A DNA stretch of 64,000 nt, taken from assembly GCA_031277805.1 (NCBI GenBank), contig JAITLR010000006.1, positions 1 through 64,000 on the forward strand. The letters run 5' to 3'. Source of the DNA: Comamonas sp. (lineage in GTDB: Bacteria > Pseudomonadota > Gammaproteobacteria > Burkholderiales > Burkholderiaceae_C). The notes under the pieces were generated by a model. That model was given only the letters and a program-made list of their open reading frames with translations, ran no database searches and was not told the origin of the DNA. A program made the translations under genes and the position numbers. This document shows positions 41,034-51,144 of this stretch, piece by piece (position 1 is the stretch's first letter; each line of letters starts with the position of its first letter).

Positions 41034-43376
41034 TCAGTGCCCCCCGGCCGAAGCCATCGCGGCGGCTTGCTGTGCCTTTTCGCGCTCGAACAGGGTTTCC
41101 ATCTGGCGCTTGCCTTGGAAATATTGCTTGGGCCAGACAATGGGCGTGTAGCCAATCTTGGCCGCTTCAGTCAGCGTCCAGGCTGGGTTGGCCAGATGAG
41201 GGCGCGCCACAGCACACAGGTCGGCGCGGCCCGCCGCGATGATGGAGTTGGCATGGTCGGCCTCGCTGATCGCGCCCACGGCCATGGTGGCGATGCCGGC
41301 CTCCTGGCGGATGCGGTCGGCAAACGGCGTCTGGAACATGCGGCCGAAGACCGGTTTTTCCTGCTTGCTGACCTGGCCCGACGAGCAGTCGATCAGATCA
41401 GCCCCCACGGCCTTGAAAGCCTTGGCAATCTGCACCGCATCCTCGGGCGTAATGCCGCCTGGCACCCAATCGTGGGCCGAAATGCGCACGGACATGGGCC
41501 GCTCCTGGGGCCAGACGGCCCTCACGGCCTTGAAGACCTCCAGCGGATAGCGCAGGCGGTTTTCCAGGCTGCCGCCGTATTCGTCCTCACGGTGGTTGGT
41601 CAGCGGCGAAATAAAGGCCGACAGCAGATAACCGTGTGCGCAGTGCAGCTCCAGCCAGTCGGCACCGATGTCGGCCGCCATCTGCGCACCATGCACGAAC
41701 TGGGCCAGGATCAGGTCCATGTCGGCGCGCGTCATCTCCTTGGAAATCTGGCTCACGCCCTCCAGGTATTGCTGGGGCGAGGCCGACATGATGGGCCAGT
41801 TACCTTCGGGCAGCGGCAGGTCGGTGCCGTCCCAGGCCAGACGCGTCGAGGCCTTGGCGCCCGCATGGCCGATCTGCATGGCGAACTTGGCGTCGGTGTT
41901 GGCGTGTATCCAGTCGGCGATGCGCTTCCAGGCCGCCTTCTGCGCCTCGCTGTAAGTACCCGGGCAACCCGGGGTGATGCGGCCTTCGGGGCTCACGCAG
42001 GCCATCTCGGCAAACACCAGACCCGCACCGCCCATGGCGCGCGCGCCCAGGTGCACTAGGTGGTAGTCGCCGGGCACGCCGTCCACGGCCGAGTACTGGG
42101 CCATGGGCGAGACCACGATGCGGTTCTTGAGCGTCAGACCGCGCAACGTATAGGGCAGGAACATGGGCGGCGGCGCCTTGCCATCCACACTCACACCGTT
42201 CTTCTCGGCCAGCCACCGCTCGTAGCCGCCCAGCCAGGCCGCGTCGCGCAGGCGCAGGTTCTCGTGGCTGATGCGCTGGCTGCGCGTGAGCATGGAATAC
42301 ATGAACTGCTCTGGCTCCAGCTGGTCGCAGTAGCGCTGGCCGCAGGCCTCGAACCATTCCATGGCATTCCAGGCCGCGTTCTGGATGCGCAGCGTCTCCA
42401 CGCGTCGCGCCTCCTGGTAGGCCGCCAACACCTCAGGGATGTGCGATGGCGTCGCACCCAGGCCCTTGAACTGGCGCGCCAGCTCGATCGCATCCTCGAT
42501 GGCCAGCTTGGTGCCCGAGCCGATCGCGAAGTGGGCGGTATGCACGGCATCACCCATCAGCACCACATGGCTGCCCTTGGCGTTCTTCAGCCACCACTGC
42601 TCGCAGACCACGCGCTGGAAGTTGATCCAGGCCGACCCGCGCAGATGGCGCGCATTGGTCATAAGCTTTTCGCCCTGCAGGTTGTCGGCGAAGAGCTTTT
42701 CGCAGAAGTCTATGGACTGCTGCTGGTCGGCCTGGTCCAGGCCATGGGCCTTCCAGGTGTCCTCGGTGGTCTCGACGATGAAGGTCGAGGTCTTGTCGTC
42801 GAACTTGTAGATATGCGCCTGGAACCAGCCGTGCTCGGTGCGCACGAAATCGAAGGTGAAAGCTTCGTAGACCTTGTTCGTGCCCAGCCAGATGAAGCGG
42901 TTGGGCCGCGTGACGATGTCGGGTTTGAAGGTGTCGGCGTACTTGGTGCGGATGCGCGAGTTCACGCCGTCGCTGGCGATGATGAGGTCGGCGTCCGCAT
43001 AGTCCTCGTCGGACTGCACATCGGTCTCGAACACCAGCTTCACATCCAGCTGCTCGCAGCGCGCCTGCAGGATGTTGAGCAGGTGCTTGCGGCCTATGCC
43101 CACAAAGCCATGACCGCCCGAGCGGATCCTGCGGCCTTTGAACAACAACTCGATGTCGTCCCAGTGGTTGAAGGCGGCCTCGACCTGCGCGGCCGTCACC
43201 GGGTCCCACTCGCGCATGTTGTCCATGGTCGCGTCGGAGAACACCACGCCCCAGCCAAAGGTGTCATAGGGCTTGTTGCGCTCGACGACGGTGACGTCGT
43301 GCGAAGCATCCATCTGCTTCATGAGCAGCGCAAAGTACAGGCCGGCAGGGCCGCCACCTATGCAGACGATTTTCAT
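41034..43376 (-). CDS. Bifunctional FAD monooxygenase / OYE-like reductase (2-aminobenzoyl-CoA monooxygenase/reductase or salicylyl-CoA 5-hydroxylase type)
   Basis: N-terminal flavin monooxygenase [21 protein letters not shown]...[26 protein letters not shown] fused to old-yellow-enzyme domain [48 protein letters not shown]. Confidence 0.9.
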   Translation of the reverse strand: MKIVCIGGGPAGLYFALLMKQMDASHDVTVVERNKPYDTFGWGVVFSDATMDNMREWDPVTAAQVEAAFNHWDDIELLFKGRRIRSGGHGFVGIGRKHLLNILQARCEQLDVKLVFETDVQSDEDYADADLIIASDGVNSRIRTKYADTFKPDIVTRPNRFIWLGTNKVYEAFTFDFVRTEHGWFQAHIYKFDDKTSTFIVETTEDTWKAHGLDQADQQQSIDFCEKLFADNLQGEKLMTNARHLRGSAWINFQRVVCEQWWLKNAKGSHVVLMGDAVHTAHFAIGSGTKLAIEDAIELARQFKGLGATPSHIPEVLAAYQEARRVETLRIQNAAWNAMEWFEACGQRYCDQLEPEQFMYSMLTRSQRISHENLRLRDAAWLGGYERWLAEKNGVSVDGKAPPPMFLPYTLRGLTLKNRIVVSPMAQYSAVDGVPGDYHLVHLGARAMGGAGLVFAEMACVSPEGRITPGCPGTYSEAQKAAWKRIADWIHANTDAKFAMQIGHAGAKASTRLAWDGTDLPLPEGNWPIMSASPQQYLEGVSQISKEMTRADMDLILAQFVHGAQMAADIGADWLELHCAHGYLLSAFISPLTNHREDEYGGSLENRLRYPLEVFKAVRAVWPQERPMSVRISAHDWVPGGITPEDAVQIAKAFKAVGADLIDCSSGQVSKQEKPVFGRMFQTPFADRIRQEAGIATMAVGAISEADHANSIIAAGRADLCAVARPHLANPAWTLTEAAKIGYTPIVWPKQYFQGKRQMETLFEREKAQQAAAMASAGGH

Positions 43377-43432
43377 CTCGGAGATCCGATTCTTGCTCGT
43401 TGAAAATTACTTTATATCTAAATTATTAATGC

Positions 43433-44017
43433 ATGAATTTTTCACTAAAATCGGGCCTAACCCTGAAGCAAAAACGCGCTGGTCTGCGCACCATTCATGC
43501 CATGGACAAATTCCATTCAGACGTTTCCGCTGTACAGCCAGAGGCCCTGGGACGGGAAGCTGGCCTGTCTCATGACGAGCATCAGGCTGTGCGCCTGTGG
43601 CTGCGGCTGCTGACCTGCAGCACGCAGATCGAACAGGTGATCCGCACCCAGCTGCGCAACGAGTTCGGCACCACCTTGCCGCGCTTCGACTATCTGGCGC
43701 AGCTCAGCCGCTTTCCCAAAGGATTGCGCATGAAAACGCTGTCCGAGTACCTGATGGTGACGGGCGGCAATGTGACGGGGCTGACCGACCAGCTGGAGGC
43801 CGAGGGCTGGGTGGAGCGTGTGGCCGACGAAGAAGATCGCCGCTCCATGACCGTGCGGCTGACCCGCGCAGGCAAAAAGCAGTTCAAGACCATGGCCACC
43901 GCCCATGAGCGCTGGCTGGAGCAGTTGCTGGGCCCTCTGGGCCAGGACAATGCTCAGGATCTGTACGAGCAACTGGGCAAGCTGCGGCTGGTGCTCAGTC
44001 CCGCGGAAGACGCCTGA
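43433..44017 (+). CDS. MarR family transcriptional regulator
   Basis: FPKGLRMKTLSEYLMVTGGNVTGLTDQLEAEGWVERVADEEDRRSMTVRLTRAGKKQF; start may be 43502. Confidence 0.9.
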   Translation: MNFSLKSGLTLKQKRAGLRTIHAMDKFHSDVSAVQPEALGREAGLSHDEHQAVRLWLRLLTCSTQIEQVIRTQLRNEFGTTLPRFDYLAQLSRFPKGLRMKTLSEYLMVTGGNVTGLTDQLEAEGWVERVADEEDRRSMTVRLTRAGKKQFKTMATAHERWLEQLLGPLGQDNAQDLYEQLGKLRLVLSPAEDA

Positions 44018-44103
44018 ACCCGAAAACCACCATTTGCCCATCATTTCGTGGAGAATGCCCAGCACGCAGTCCTGCGTGGCACACGCTTTGAAGGGCATGG
44101 TTC

Positions 44104-44535
44104 ATGGATTTACTGCATCTGCGATATCAGCTCAGATCGGGGCATTACTACCTATACGACATGCGTGATGCGCCCAATGCCATCACTGGAGAGCGGCCCT
44201 ATCGCCTCAAGAGCGAGCTGATAGCCATTGCCTTCGACCGCGTCACGGGCCGTATCTACCAGCATGGCCACCCCACGCGCATCAACGCCTGGGCCATGGG
44301 AACACAGCGGCGCCTGCGCATGGCGGGCGACTGGGATGAGGCTGACCGGCTGGTCGTGGTATCCGGTCCGCTGCCCGAGGAAGAGCTCAACAAATGCCTG
44401 CGCGTGCAGGGCTACTGCCGCTGGCTGCTGATGCGGCTGGCTCATATCCCGCACGGCAAGATGACCGCGCGCAAGACAGGCAACCACAGCAGCTGGCAGC
44501 ACCGTGAATCTGCCCAGCAACGCCGGGCAGCCTAA
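44104..44535 (+). CDS. Uncharacterised protein
   Basis: 143 aa ORF between genes, no family recognised. Confidence 0.6.
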   Translation: MDLLHLRYQLRSGHYYLYDMRDAPNAITGERPYRLKSELIAIAFDRVTGRIYQHGHPTRINAWAMGTQRRLRMAGDWDEADRLVVVSGPLPEEELNKCLRVQGYCRWLLMRLAHIPHGKMTARKTGNHSSWQHRESAQQRRAA

Positions 44536-44587
44536 GGTATCAAAACAGCCTGTAGCGCAATACCTTGTTGCGCAAACAGCTATCGTT
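44536..44587 (-). repeat. Repeat family B copy 7, between a convergent ORF and the universal stress gene
   Basis: Minus strand GATAGCTGTTTGCGCAACAAGGTATTGCGCTACAGGCTGTTTTGATACC. Confidence 0.75.
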
Positions 44588-45076
44588 TCAGGACTCGTCT
44601 TCCGCGGTATCTGCCGCATCCATGACTTCAGGCAGTTTCACAATCGTCACAGGCAGACGGCTGTGCCTTGCCACCTCTCTGGATACCGAGCCGATGAGAA
44701 TGCTGCCCAGAGCACCTTGGCCTGTGGCACCGATGATGATCTGGTCGCATTCCGTGCTCTCCGCGATGTCGATCAAGGTATTGCCTGGCTCACCCAGGCT
44801 GATCTCCACCTCGTAAGGTGCGCCGGCGGCTTTGAGCAATTCCTGCGCCGGAGCGATCAGGTCCATGCCGGCTTCTATGCTGGCGTTCGCGATCAGATCC
44901 GAGTCGGTGGTCGCAAGCTCCAGCAGCGATGCTTCTTTTTGCACATGAGCGATGACAAAGTGAGCATCCAGCCCTTGCTGCATCAGCCCGATACCATGGC
45001 GCACTCCCTCCAGAGCAGCTTCGGAACCATCCACCGCAATCATGATCTTGATCATCAGGCACTCCTTGTTGTCCAA
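44588..45076 (-). CDS. Universal stress protein family
   Basis: IMIAVDGSEAALEGVRHGIGL and IIIGATGQGALGSILIGSVSREVARHSRLPVTIV. Confidence 0.92.
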   Translation of the reverse strand: MDNKECLMIKIMIAVDGSEAALEGVRHGIGLMQQGLDAHFVIAHVQKEASLLELATTDSDLIANASIEAGMDLIAPAQELLKAAGAPYEVEISLGEPGNTLIDIAESTECDQIIIGATGQGALGSILIGSVSREVARHSRLPVTIVKLPEVMDAADTAEDES

Positions 45077-45171
45077 CCTCTGCAGTGTAGGCTCAGGCGA
45101 CTAAAACTGTGATGCGCCATAGGTCAAGATCAGGCCATTACAGCAACGCCTTCGGTCATCTGGGAAAATAG

Positions 45172-46350
<1,179 letters not shown>

Positions 46351-46412
46351 GGCAGCGGCCTGCAGGGGCCGCTCGCCCTGTCCTGGGGCTGCGCCCCGCG
46401 AGTCGCTGATGG

Positions 46413-47390
46413 TCAGACAGCCAGGTCGCCCAGCGACCACGACACCCCGGTTTCAAAGCGCGCCTTCAGCTCGTCCGCCGCGCGCTCCAGTTCCGTCAGA
46501 AACATCTCCATGGCTGCAGCCATGGCGTAGCCCGTGCGCTGGTAGGCGCAGCTGTGCAGCTGCGCTCCAGCGTCATGCAACACGCGCCAGATCAGGCGCC
46601 CGGCCGCCACGTCCTCAGCCACGTTGTCCGGCACCATGAAGCCCAGGGCCTCGCTGCGCGCCACCAGCCGCCGGGCCATGGGCACGGAGCTGGTTTCCAC
46701 CAGCGGCCGTGCCTGCCCCAGCGCGCCGCCGTCCAGGCGTTCCAGCATGCTGCGCAGCTCCATATCGGGCGCCATCAGGATCAGCGGATAGGCCAGGCAG
46801 TCACGCAGGCGCAGCAGGCGCGGCCGCGTGCGCAGCGGATGGTCCGGCGCCATCACCACGCCCAGCGGCTGGGACCAGGAGCGCACTTCCTCCACGCCCG
46901 CGGGAGGCGTACGCCGCAGGCAGTAGGCCACGTCGATCTCGCCCTGCGCCACGCCGCGCAGCAGCTCTTCTCCGATGCCGGCACGCACGCTGAAGGTGAT
47001 GTCCGGGTAGCGGCCGTGCATGGCGGCGATGACCTGGGGCACCAGGTACTCGGCCGTGGCATGGGAGACGCCCACGCTCACATGGCCGCGGCGCAGGGCC
47101 TGCAAGTCCTCGACCTGGGCCAGCGCATTATCGAAATCGCGCTGGCTGCGCCGCACGGCCGCCAGCACGATCTCGCCCGCCGCCGTCAGCTGCATGCCTT
47201 TGGGCAGCCGGTCGAACAGCGGCAGGCCCACCTGGGCCTCCAGATTCAGGATCTGCTGGTTGACCGCAGCCGCCGTCAGATGCAGCGTTGCGGAGGCCTT
47301 GCGCACCGAGCCACGGTGCGCCACCTCGTCAAAACATCGAAAGGCCTGTGAAATTGCTGGCATGGCTAAGTGTAAATTTTTTTCTGACAC
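46413..47390 (-). CDS. LysR family transcriptional regulator
   Basis: FRCFDEVAHRGSVRKASATLHLTAAAVNQQILNLEAQVGLPLFDRLPKGMQLTAAGE. Confidence 0.92.
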   Translation of the reverse strand: MSEKNLHLAMPAISQAFRCFDEVAHRGSVRKASATLHLTAAAVNQQILNLEAQVGLPLFDRLPKGMQLTAAGEIVLAAVRRSQRDFDNALAQVEDLQALRRGHVSVGVSHATAEYLVPQVIAAMHGRYPDITFSVRAGIGEELLRGVAQGEIDVAYCLRRTPPAGVEEVRSWSQPLGVVMAPDHPLRTRPRLLRLRDCLAYPLILMAPDMELRSMLERLDGGALGQARPLVETSSVPMARRLVARSEALGFMVPDNVAEDVAAGRLIWRVLHDAGAQLHSCAYQRTGYAMAAAMEMFLTELERAADELKARFETGVSWSLGDLAV

Positions 47391-47475
47391 CTCTTCAAAA
47401 ACAAACAGCTATTCCTGACGCTATTGAACTTCTAGAGTGGCGCCTGTTACCGCTTCCTGCTTCAGAAAGAACTGC

Positions 47476-48591
47476 ATGGCCACCACTGTCGACCAAGTCA
47501 CCCAGCGCCGCCGCGGCACGGGTCTCATCGCCCATGATCCCGCCCTCAGCGCCGGCGGCTATACGCTGATCGCCCCCCAGACCGCCAACGGCCATGTCTA
47601 CCTGATAGACAGCGAGGGCCGCGTGGCCCACGAATGGAAGCTGCCCGTGCGCGCAGGCCGCCACGCCGTGATCCTGCCCAATGGCAACCTGGGCTACAAC
47701 GGCAATCATCCGAACTCTCCCGATCTCTATGCGCCATGGTCCATGTGGCATGGCGGCGACTTCTACGAGGTCACGCCCGAAGGCGAGGTGGTCTGGCGCT
47801 ACCAGGACCCGGCCCATCACCACGACGCGCAATGGCTGCCCAACGGCCATCTGCTGTACGCGGCCTGCGCCCCCGTGCCTCAGGGCTTTGCCGAGCGCGT
47901 GCCCGGCGGCACGGCCCACGGCCCCCATGAAGTGATGTACGGCGACGTGATCCGCGAAGTCGACCGCTCGGGCCGGCTGGTCTGGGAATGGAAGGCCTGG
48001 GAGCACCTCGATCCCGAGGACTTCCCCATCCATCCGGGCTTCGGCCGCTACCACTGGCCCCTGGTCAACGGCCTGGGCGTCACGGCCGATGGCACCGTGC
48101 TCATGAGCCTGCGCACCACATCCGGCATCATCGGCGTGGACAAGGCCAGCGGCGCCGTGAAGCTGCACATTCCGCCATCGGTGGTCTCGCACCAGCATGC
48201 GCCGGCCCCCCTTCCCAACGGCCACATCCTGACCTTCGACAACGGCAACTTCCGCGAAGGCGCGCACGTGGCCTTCTCGCGGGTGCTGGAGATAGACCCG
48301 GCCACCCACGAGGTGACATGGAGCTACCAGGACGAGATGGTCAACGCCTTCTACACCGCCTTCATGGGCAACGCTCAGCGACTGTGGAACGGCAACACCC
48401 ACATTACCGAATCGGCCACCGGCCGCCTGTTCGAAGTCACGCAGCAAGGCGAGGTGGTCTGGGAATTCATCCTGCCCTGGTTCGGCGAGTACCCCGATGC
48501 CGCCGCCCGCCGCACGGGCCCTGGGCGCCTGAACACCGTGTTCCAGACCTTGCGCTACCACGCCGACCAGCTGCCCTGGCTGGCCCGCTGA
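47476..48591 (+). CDS. Arylsulfotransferase (ASST)-like beta-propeller protein
   Basis: Repeated GYTLIAPQTANGHVYLIDSEGRVAHEWK, EVVWRYQDPAHHHDAQWLPNGHLLY; no obvious signal peptide. Confidence 0.75.
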   Translation: MATTVDQVTQRRRGTGLIAHDPALSAGGYTLIAPQTANGHVYLIDSEGRVAHEWKLPVRAGRHAVILPNGNLGYNGNHPNSPDLYAPWSMWHGGDFYEVTPEGEVVWRYQDPAHHHDAQWLPNGHLLYAACAPVPQGFAERVPGGTAHGPHEVMYGDVIREVDRSGRLVWEWKAWEHLDPEDFPIHPGFGRYHWPLVNGLGVTADGTVLMSLRTTSGIIGVDKASGAVKLHIPPSVVSHQHAPAPLPNGHILTFDNGNFREGAHVAFSRVLEIDPATHEVTWSYQDEMVNAFYTAFMGNAQRLWNGNTHITESATGRLFEVTQQGEVVWEFILPWFGEYPDAAARRTGPGRLNTVFQTLRYHADQLPWLAR

Positions 48592-48623
48592 ACGCCGAAG
48601 CTCACAGAACAGAAAGCACCATC

Positions 48624-49628
48624 ATGCCGATACGACGCAGACAATTCGCCGCCTGGGCGCTGGGCGCGCCACTGCTGCCACAACTGCCGCTGACCGCCCG
48701 GGCCTCCGGCCCGGCCGCGCCATCCTGGCCGGCCCAGCCCCTGACGGTGGTCGTACCCTTCGCGCCTGGCGGTAGCGTGGACGTGGCCGCCAGGCTCGTC
48801 ATGCCGCGCCTGGCCGAACGGTTGCACCAGCCCGTGATCATCGAGAACACCGTTGGCGCCTCCGGCACGATTGCCACGCAGCGTGTCATCAAGGCCAAGG
48901 CCGACGGCTACACGCTGCTGTTCGGCGTGGCCAGCTCGGTACTGATCGCACCGTTGGTGTCGCCAGCCAGATTCCGCTATGACGGCCTGCGGGAACTGCA
49001 GCCCGTGGCGCCCGTGGCCTCCTCGGTCTTTGCCCTGGTCGCGCGCCCCGGACTTTCGGCCGGCAGCGCGGACGATCTGCTGCATCTGGCACGCCAGCAC
49101 CCGGGGCGGCTGACCTTCGGCACCGACGGTGTCGGTACCAGCCTGCACCTGACCGGCGAATTGATACAGCAACTGGCCGGTATCGATCTGGTGCATGTGC
49201 CCTACAAGTCCGGCCCGCAGGTGCTGACCGAGCTGGCAGGCGGGCAGATCGATCTGGCCGTGCTGCCCGTGGCCCTGGCCCAGCCCTTCATTCTGGAAGG
49301 CAAGGTCAGGGGGCTGGGCGTGACCTCACGCCAGCGCGTGGCCACCCTGCCGCAAACGCCCAGCCTGTCGGAGACGCCGCAGTTGCAGGCACTGGAGGTC
49401 GAAGCCTGGCAAGGGCTGCTGGTGCCGGCCCACACCGATGCCCGCATCGTCGACCGCCTGGCCCGGGAAACGGCAGCCGTGCTGGCCGAGGCGGACACGG
49501 CAAGAAAGCTGACGGAAGCCGGTTTCAAACCCATGCGCATGGCCCAACCGCAGTTCGCGGCCTATCTGGAGCAGGAGAAGAAGGTGCTGGAGAGCACCAT
49601 CCAGAAAGCGCGCATACGCACGGACTGA
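48624..49628 (+). CDS. Bug-family tripartite tricarboxylate transporter substrate-binding protein
   Basis: PLTVVVPFAPGGSVDVAARLVMPRLAERLHQPVIIENTVGASGTIATQRV; start at MPIRRRQF. Confidence 0.92.
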   Translation: MPIRRRQFAAWALGAPLLPQLPLTARASGPAAPSWPAQPLTVVVPFAPGGSVDVAARLVMPRLAERLHQPVIIENTVGASGTIATQRVIKAKADGYTLLFGVASSVLIAPLVSPARFRYDGLRELQPVAPVASSVFALVARPGLSAGSADDLLHLARQHPGRLTFGTDGVGTSLHLTGELIQQLAGIDLVHVPYKSGPQVLTELAGGQIDLAVLPVALAQPFILEGKVRGLGVTSRQRVATLPQTPSLSETPQLQALEVEAWQGLLVPAHTDARIVDRLARETAAVLAEADTARKLTEAGFKPMRMAQPQFAAYLEQEKKVLESTIQKARIRTD

Positions 49629-49799
49629 ATCACAGTCCCGCTCCAATCATTCGATCTGGATGCATTTTTGCGCGATGGACTCGCCGTGGACCTTGGAGTC
49701 GTTGGGTACGCCCTGCCGATCTTCACGGCCCGGCATCCACCTCAGACATAGCCTGGGCGCCAGCATCTCGTACGCACTTCACGCGAGGTCTAGCCGCCC

Positions 49800-49822
49800 C
49801 AGTAGTAGCTCGTAAACTACTG
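49800..49822. promoter_or_regulatory. Inverted repeat CAGTAG-N11-CTACTG upstream of the LuxR gene
   Basis: Perfect 6-bp arms 44 bp before the start codon. Confidence 0.4.
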
Positions 49823-49865
49823 TCCTGCACCATACCGATACAACGACGACGGGACGGGATCAGGC

Positions 49866-51044
49866 ATGAACAACGAACTACTGCACCAGTTCAGTGCCAC
49901 GGTGGAAGCCATTCAGGCTGCGGCGCTGCGCCCCGAGGCCTGGACACAGGCCATGCACAGTATCGCCAGGCTCATGCGAGCCCCCAGAGCCTTGCTATTC
50001 ACCCCTGCCCTCGCTCCGCAATCAGGCGGTTTTGTGATGGCACATGAAGTTTCCGAACCTTTTCTCATCGAATGGAGCAGTCGCTATCTGGTGCATGACA
50101 TCTGGACGCAGCGGGCCATGGAGCAGGGCCAGATACGCGATGGCAACGTAGCCTTTGGCCAGGAACTGGTGCCTGACACCGAGTTCGTTCAAAGCATCTT
50201 CTATCGTGAATTTCTCTCGCGCCAGGACATCCGCAAGCTATGCACCGGCATCGTCTTCGCAGGACGGGATCATCCGAATCTCCCTCTCACCGTCTGCTCC
50301 GTCTTCCGTAGCAGTCAGTGTCCTGATTTCGAGGAAAACGACCGCAATCTGCACACACTGATTGCCCGTCACCTTTCCCTGGCCGTAGGCACGATGCTGC
50401 GACTTCGCGATGCACAGTTCCAGTTGGCCACCAGCCTGCAAGCGCTAGACCGCCTGAGCAGCGCAATACTGCTGTTGGGTCAGCGCGGTCAAGTGCTGTT
50501 CGCCAACCGGGAAGCCCTGGCGCTGCTGAGCCGGTCAGCCGGGCTGACACTGCGCAGCGGTAATCCAGCACGCGACGGCATGGGCTGGCTGCAAGCCGAT
50601 AACCTGGGCGTTCAAGGGGCACTGGACGCGGCCATACGAACCGCCCTGAACAACAATCCCTTGCACCCTACACATTTCGCCCAGGGGCTGCGTGTCCCCC
50701 GTTCATCGTCCGCAGACGACTTGCTGGTGCAAATCGTGCCAGCCATGGATATGCAATCACTATGGGGATCGGCCCAGCCTTGCGCCATGGTCTTCATCAT
50801 CGATCCCCCTCAAATGCCCAGCCTCGACGCAGCACTGCTGCAGCACCTCTACCGGATCAGTGCTGCTGAGTGCCGCGTGGCACAGGCGCTGCTGCATGGT
50901 CAGACACTGCAGGAGATCGCCGAGCGGCTTCATCTGGGCGAGAACACCGTCAAGTCCCATCTGAAGCAGCTCTTTGCCAAGACCGGGACTCATCGCCAAC
51001 CCCAACTCATCCAGCTGCTCCTGAAACTGTCCCATGCTCGCTAA
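49866..51044 (+). CDS. LuxR-type HTH transcriptional regulator
   Basis: C-terminal ISAAECRVAQALLHGQTLQEIAERLHLGENTVKSHLKQLFAKTGTHRQPQLIQLLL. Confidence 0.88.
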   Translation: MNNELLHQFSATVEAIQAAALRPEAWTQAMHSIARLMRAPRALLFTPALAPQSGGFVMAHEVSEPFLIEWSSRYLVHDIWTQRAMEQGQIRDGNVAFGQELVPDTEFVQSIFYREFLSRQDIRKLCTGIVFAGRDHPNLPLTVCSVFRSSQCPDFEENDRNLHTLIARHLSLAVGTMLRLRDAQFQLATSLQALDRLSSAILLLGQRGQVLFANREALALLSRSAGLTLRSGNPARDGMGWLQADNLGVQGALDAAIRTALNNNPLHPTHFAQGLRVPRSSSADDLLVQIVPAMDMQSLWGSAQPCAMVFIIDPPQMPSLDAALLQHLYRISAAECRVAQALLHGQTLQEIAERLHLGENTVKSHLKQLFAKTGTHRQPQLIQLLLKLSHAR

Positions 51045-51144
51045 CCCGAGGCGAGCTCACAATCACCCGAACAGGTGATTCCTGCCATTCCGGCGATCGC
51101 TAACGTGTAACCCGTTCTCACACAAATCCACGGAACGACACATT

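Noticed and set aside
39419-41242. 607 aa plus-strand ORF
   Set aside because: Antisense shadow of the enoyl-CoA hydratase and SDR genes; no domain motif.
47387-47440. Possible further repeat B copy (aaacagctattcctgacgctattg)
   Set aside because: Only the AATAGCTGTTT end matches; the GCGCTT/AAGCGC core is missing.
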